DNA of 24,874 nt from Actinomycetes bacterium (GTDB lineage: Bacteria; Actinomycetota; Acidimicrobiia; Spongiisociales; UBA5794), in contig JAMBLL010000087.1 of the NCBI GenBank assembly GCA_023336765.1, positions 1-24,874 on the forward strand, given 5' to 3'. Position numbers and translations under genes: made by a program. Shown one piece after another: positions 22,589 to 24,874 of the stretch (position 1 is the stretch's first letter; each line of letters begins with the position of its first letter). The notes beneath the pieces are model-generated. The model had not been told where the DNA came from, searched no databases, and worked only from the letters and a program-made list of their open reading frames with translations.

Positions 22589-23140
22589 TCAGTCAGTCCG
22601 TGTAGTCGTTGTCTTGCTGTTGACGTACCCGGCCCATGTCAGTGCAAGGATCAGGAGAAACGCCGACAGCGCCATATAGGGAATCGTAATGAAGCCGAAC
22701 TCCTTGATGTAAGGCGCGCTGCACGGCGGTCCGACCGCGGCGCATGCACCGGAGTCGAGACTTGGCCACTGCTGCAACGCACGATGCCAGAGTGCTATGC
22801 CGCTACCGATGACCGCGAGAGCAGTGATGTAGAGTCGCGCTCCGCCATCCTTCTTCCATGCGCCAAGGAGTGCGATCAGTGCGATCGGGTACATGGCAAC
22901 ACGTTGGTACCAGCAGAACTTGCACGGGATGAGATGCACGATGTCCGAGAGGTAGAGGCTGCCGAGCGTCGCGGTAAGCGCCACAATGCCTGCAAGCCAC
23001 ATCGTGGCTCCCCGCAGGAACTCGAAGGGGCTTGTGTCCTTCGAGCGCCCAGAGATGCCAACGACGACGAGTCCGATCGTTGCGATATTGGCAAGGATCG
23101 CCAGGAGGGCGAAGAAGGTGCGCATGGTTTGGAAGTTCAT
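22589..23140 (-). CDS. dsbB: Disulfide bond formation protein DsbB (BdbC-like)
   Basis: 183 residues with four to five hydrophobic segments. DsbB reoxidises the extracytoplasmic thiol oxidase and passes electrons to quinone. The first redox pair is C73/C76 in IPCKFCWYQR, with the conserved Trp-Tyr-Gln-Arg. The second is C133/C140 in the following loop (CAAVGPPC), before FGFITIPYMAL. All four cysteines are present. GAGGA lies 5 nt before the ATG. It is the first gene of the minus-strand run and is followed by its likely partner at 22561. Confidence 0.92.
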   Translation of the reverse strand: MNFQTMRTFFALLAILANIATIGLVVVGISGRSKDTSPFEFLRGATMWLAGIVALTATLGSLYLSDIVHLIPCKFCWYQRVAMYPIALIALLGAWKKDGGARLYITALAVIGSGIALWHRALQQWPSLDSGACAAVGPPCSAPYIKEFGFITIPYMALSAFLLILALTWAGYVNSKTTTTRTD

Positions 23141-23229
23141 CGGGTCCTCATCGGTTGCACCGACACGGTACCCGATGGCGGGTCATAATCCCCGATGACA
23201 GCGGCCCGCGTTGCCCTACGCTGCCGCTC

Positions 23230-23646
23230 ATGAACGGACCGTTGTTCTTCGCAGTGATGATCGGCGTCGTCCTCGCGTTCGGAGTCGCCATGTTCTGGCA
23301 GGAATCGAAGCGGATGACCAGCCGCGAGGCCATCTATGGTGTCGAGGATTCCATCGAATGGATCTGGGAAGGACTCGGCGAGGACAGGCATGGCTTGACC
23401 AAGGCGGATGTCAGGCGGATCCTCGAGTGGGAGATGTTCTACCTCCAGCAACCCGACCTCTGGGAAGACGATGGGCAGCCTGTCGTTGGAGGGCAGGCCG
23501 CAGCAGCGTTCGCCCAGGAGAAGTCGCTCGAGTCTGGCAACTCCTATGAACCGGACCAGATATACGCCGTGCTCGACCTCCAGGCAACGTACCTCCAGGC
23601 GATCGGGGCGATTGGCGACCCGGCTGACCCTGACGAACTCAGCTGA
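23230..23646 (+). CDS. Membrane-anchored protein of unknown function
   Basis: 138 residues from the ATG at 23230. A longer frame from 23032 overlaps the dsbB gene on the other strand and is not preferred. One N-terminal helix (about 4-22, FFAVMIGVVLAFGVAMFW) is followed by a soluble, acidic domain with SIEWIWEGLGEDRHGLTKADVRRILEWEM. The length and helix pattern suggest a small all-alpha cytoplasmic domain. I do not recognise the family. It is divergent from dsbB with 89 bp between them. Confidence 0.7.
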   Translation: MNGPLFFAVMIGVVLAFGVAMFWQESKRMTSREAIYGVEDSIEWIWEGLGEDRHGLTKADVRRILEWEMFYLQQPDLWEDDGQPVVGGQAAAAFAQEKSLESGNSYEPDQIYAVLDLQATYLQAIGAIGDPADPDELS

Positions 23647-23722
23647 TTCTCACATTCGGCCGAGTTCGCTACAGGGGCCTCGCTCGTACACTTCAAGCGT
23701 TCACAGATGGTGGAGGGAACAC

Positions 23723-24166
23723 ATGGAAATCCGTAAAACACTGATAGCGGTCGTTGCCGTGATTGCGGTCATTGCTGGTGCGTGCACCTCCAACAGCGAT
23801 TCGACCGCACCCGAAACGACGACCACCACGTTCGACTTCCCTGAACTGGAATTCGGCCGCGGTGTGCTGCCAGCGTCGGTACCAGCACTGTGGCCAACAC
23901 CTGACGAGTCTGTCATCGGTGCAACGATGATGGACGGAACTCGCAGGCTCACTGAGATCGTCGTTACGTATCCCGCAACGGTCTCTGATGTCGCCAGCTA
24001 CTACACGACGAATCTCCCCGTTCTCGGGTTCGAGGTAACGGATGCCTCGGGAACCGACGGCAAGTTCACCATCGAGTTCTCCGGCAACGGTGTGACAGGA
24101 ACGATCGTTCTCACCACGGGTGGCACCGGACTCACCGCAGGTACGATCCAGATGGTCCATCAGTAG
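23723..24166 (+). CDS. Small lipoprotein of unknown function
   Basis: 147 residues. A short basic start (MEIRK) and hydrophobic core end in IAGAC, giving a lipobox Cys at residue 21. A Ser/Thr-rich linker up to about 42 is like that of the sugar-binding protein in this window. The mature domain has YPATVSDVASYYTTNLPVLGFEV, a pattern seen in small secreted proteins of unknown role, and ends in Thr/Gly-rich beta strands. The ATG is preceded by GGAGG. No function can be assigned. Confidence 0.8.
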   Translation: MEIRKTLIAVVAVIAVIAGACTSNSDSTAPETTTTTFDFPELEFGRGVLPASVPALWPTPDESVIGATMMDGTRRLTEIVVTYPATVSDVASYYTTNLPVLGFEVTDASGTDGKFTIEFSGNGVTGTIVLTTGGTGLTAGTIQMVHQ

Positions 24167-24197
24167 CGGTATCGTGGTGGGTGACGGAGGTTTCACC

Positions 24198-24401
24198 GTG
24201 GCACGTATCAAACGATTCGAAGAGCATCGTTATCTGGGCACCAGAGATGACATGCGGGTCTACGACTGTGACGACCCGGTCCAGTTCGACGAACTCTACG
24301 AGCGAATCGAGTCCGAGGACCTTGTTGATGCAAAGGTGATCCAGTCGTTTGCGCCCGATCGCCTCTCTGATGCTCGCAACCGCGGGTTCAAGGCTTTCTG
24401 A
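24198..24401 (+). CDS. Small soluble protein of unknown function
   Basis: 67 residues from the GTG at 24198, chosen because GGAGGT lies 6 nt upstream; the longer frame to 24120 overlaps the lipoprotein gene. The sequence is charged (VARIKRFEEHRYLGTRDDM...YDCDDPVQFDELYERI) with no membrane segment. I do not recognise it. It follows the lipoprotein gene by 31 nt and may share its transcript. Confidence 0.6.
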   Translation: MARIKRFEEHRYLGTRDDMRVYDCDDPVQFDELYERIESEDLVDAKVIQSFAPDRLSDARNRGFKAF

Positions 24402-24452
24402 GGGGCGAGCGCTCCGATCACATCGATCCGTTGCGGGCGCTGAACCTGGTAT

Positions 24453-24539
24453 TCACAACGTGGCGAACCAGAGTGCAGTGGCCGCGAGAATGACCATGCC
24501 TGAGGCAAGGGACGCGAGGATGAGGTACCGGGTCTGCAC
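24453..24539 (-). CDS. Possible 28-residue single-pass membrane peptide
   Basis: A GTG-initiated frame encodes 28 residues: an MQTRY-like start, then one uninterrupted hydrophobic helix (LILASLASGMVILAATALW) and a stop. An in-frame TAG lies four codons upstream, which fixes the start. No good SD was found. Small subunits or regulators of membrane complexes have this form. It could also be chance, since GC-rich DNA often encodes Ala/Leu runs. Confidence 0.35.
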   Translation of the reverse strand: MQTRYLILASLASGMVILAATALWFATL

Positions 24540-24697
24540 GCCACAAGACTATCGACGACGGGACGAAATCGGGCTGTTCGGTTTCCATGAGGGTCAGTGA
24601 GAGCCCGGGAGACGACAGGTAGTAGTACGTCGTACGTATCACGAAGATCAGCGATAGGGATGATCTTGCATGTGGTCGACAATGAACCCCTTCTTCC

Positions 24698-24722
24698 TCT
24701 CCCCCGGCCTTCGCGGGGGAGA
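24698..24722. repeat. Strong C/G hairpin, probable dispersed intergenic repeat
   Basis: TCTCCCCC (24698-24705) and GGGGGAGA (24715-24722) pair perfectly. One more G-C pair closes a 7-nt loop containing CTTC. GGGCC-flanked sequence and AGAGGGGGAAA follow to about 24752. Such C/G blocks recur as interspersed hairpins in many actinobacterial genomes. No U-tract follows, so a terminator role is doubtful. Confidence 0.55.
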
Positions 24723-24815
24723 TGGGCCGAGGAACGAGGGCCAGAGGGGGAAACCCGAGTCGTACCACTTACCTCAACCCAGTGACCTGACACGCGCAGC
24801 CTCAGTGGATCTTCG

Positions 24816-24857
24816 TGGTCTCCCCCTCCGACCTCGCTGCGCTCGGCCACCTCCCCT
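24816..24857. repeat. C/T-rich repeat-like segment near the window end
   Basis: A segment with TCCCCCTCCG, then CCTCGCTGCGCTCGG, then CACCTCCCC has the look of a dispersed non-coding element. CCGA and TCGG can pair around its centre. Only one copy is visible, so repeat status is inferred from composition and general familiarity. Confidence 0.35.
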
Positions 24858-24874
24858 TTGTGTCATGCTTGGGG

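Larger units (their letters stand above)
24402..24874. other. 473-bp stretch without a confident gene
   Basis: This stretch holds a possible 28-residue membrane peptide on the minus strand (24453-24539), a strong hairpin (24698-24722) and a C/T-rich repeat-like segment near the end. The remaining open frames are short, in conflicting phases and without SD. No tRNA, CRISPR or promoter pair was recognised. Confidence 0.6.

Noticed and set aside
24630..24645. GTACGTCGTACG-type palindrome in the 3' non-coding stretch
   Set aside because: Short, single and not placed near a gene start; no reason to call it functional.

Overview
The window looks like chromosomal DNA of a GC-rich actinobacterium, most probably of the Acidimicrobiia type. 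This rests on an F420-type luciferase-like oxidoreductase, a SUF system with SufU, frequent GTG starts and tightly overlapping genes. The taxonomic call is inference; no rRNA or tRNA gene was seen.

Left edge (1-1700): the 5' end of a type I restriction-modification methyltransferase gene (hsdM, minus strand, TTG start) is divergent from a two-gene cassette. The cassette encodes a 311-residue protein of a family I do not recognise, overlapping by 4 nt a PIN-domain (VapC-like) ribonuclease with all four acidic residues. It looks like a toxin-antitoxin-like or defence module.

1737-11108: a carbohydrate uptake and catabolism locus. A divergent ROK repressor faces a plus-strand operon for a sugar-binding lipoprotein, two MalF/MalG-type permeases, two Gfo/Idh/MocA dehydrogenases, a medium-chain dehydrogenase, a glutamine-amidotransferase-fold protein and an aldo/keto reductase. 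Most junctions are 4-nt overlaps. There is no ATPase gene, so the transporter probably borrows one. The divergent promoter region holds a near-identical 12-bp direct repeat, TATGTTYAGTCA, that could be the ROK operator.

11151-12799: a second, clearly paralogous copy of the unknown 311-residue protein, this time overlapping a classical zinc-containing sirtuin. One unknown family is thus coupled to two different effectors, a PIN nuclease and an NAD-dependent deacylase, within 11 kb. This is the best candidate for an undescribed system.

12800-18320: fumC, pncB, an SRPBCC protein divergent from a TetR regulator (with two phased palindromic operators between them), pncA and sufU. Sirtuin, PncA and PncB together form a nicotinamide-to-NaMN salvage route. 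Two gaps, fumC-pncB and sufS-sufU, contain the same kind of element: heptamer arrays in inverted orientation. A separate 48-bp doublet lies between the sirtuin gene and fumC.

18319-23140 (minus strand): transcription runs dsbB, thioredoxin-like, MBL-fold hydrolase, F420 oxidoreductase, sufC, sufS, sufU, pncA. sufB and sufD are not in the window.

23230-24874: three small plus-strand genes (a membrane-anchored protein, a lipoprotein and a 67-residue protein), a possible 28-residue membrane peptide on the minus strand, and non-coding DNA with hairpin repeats.
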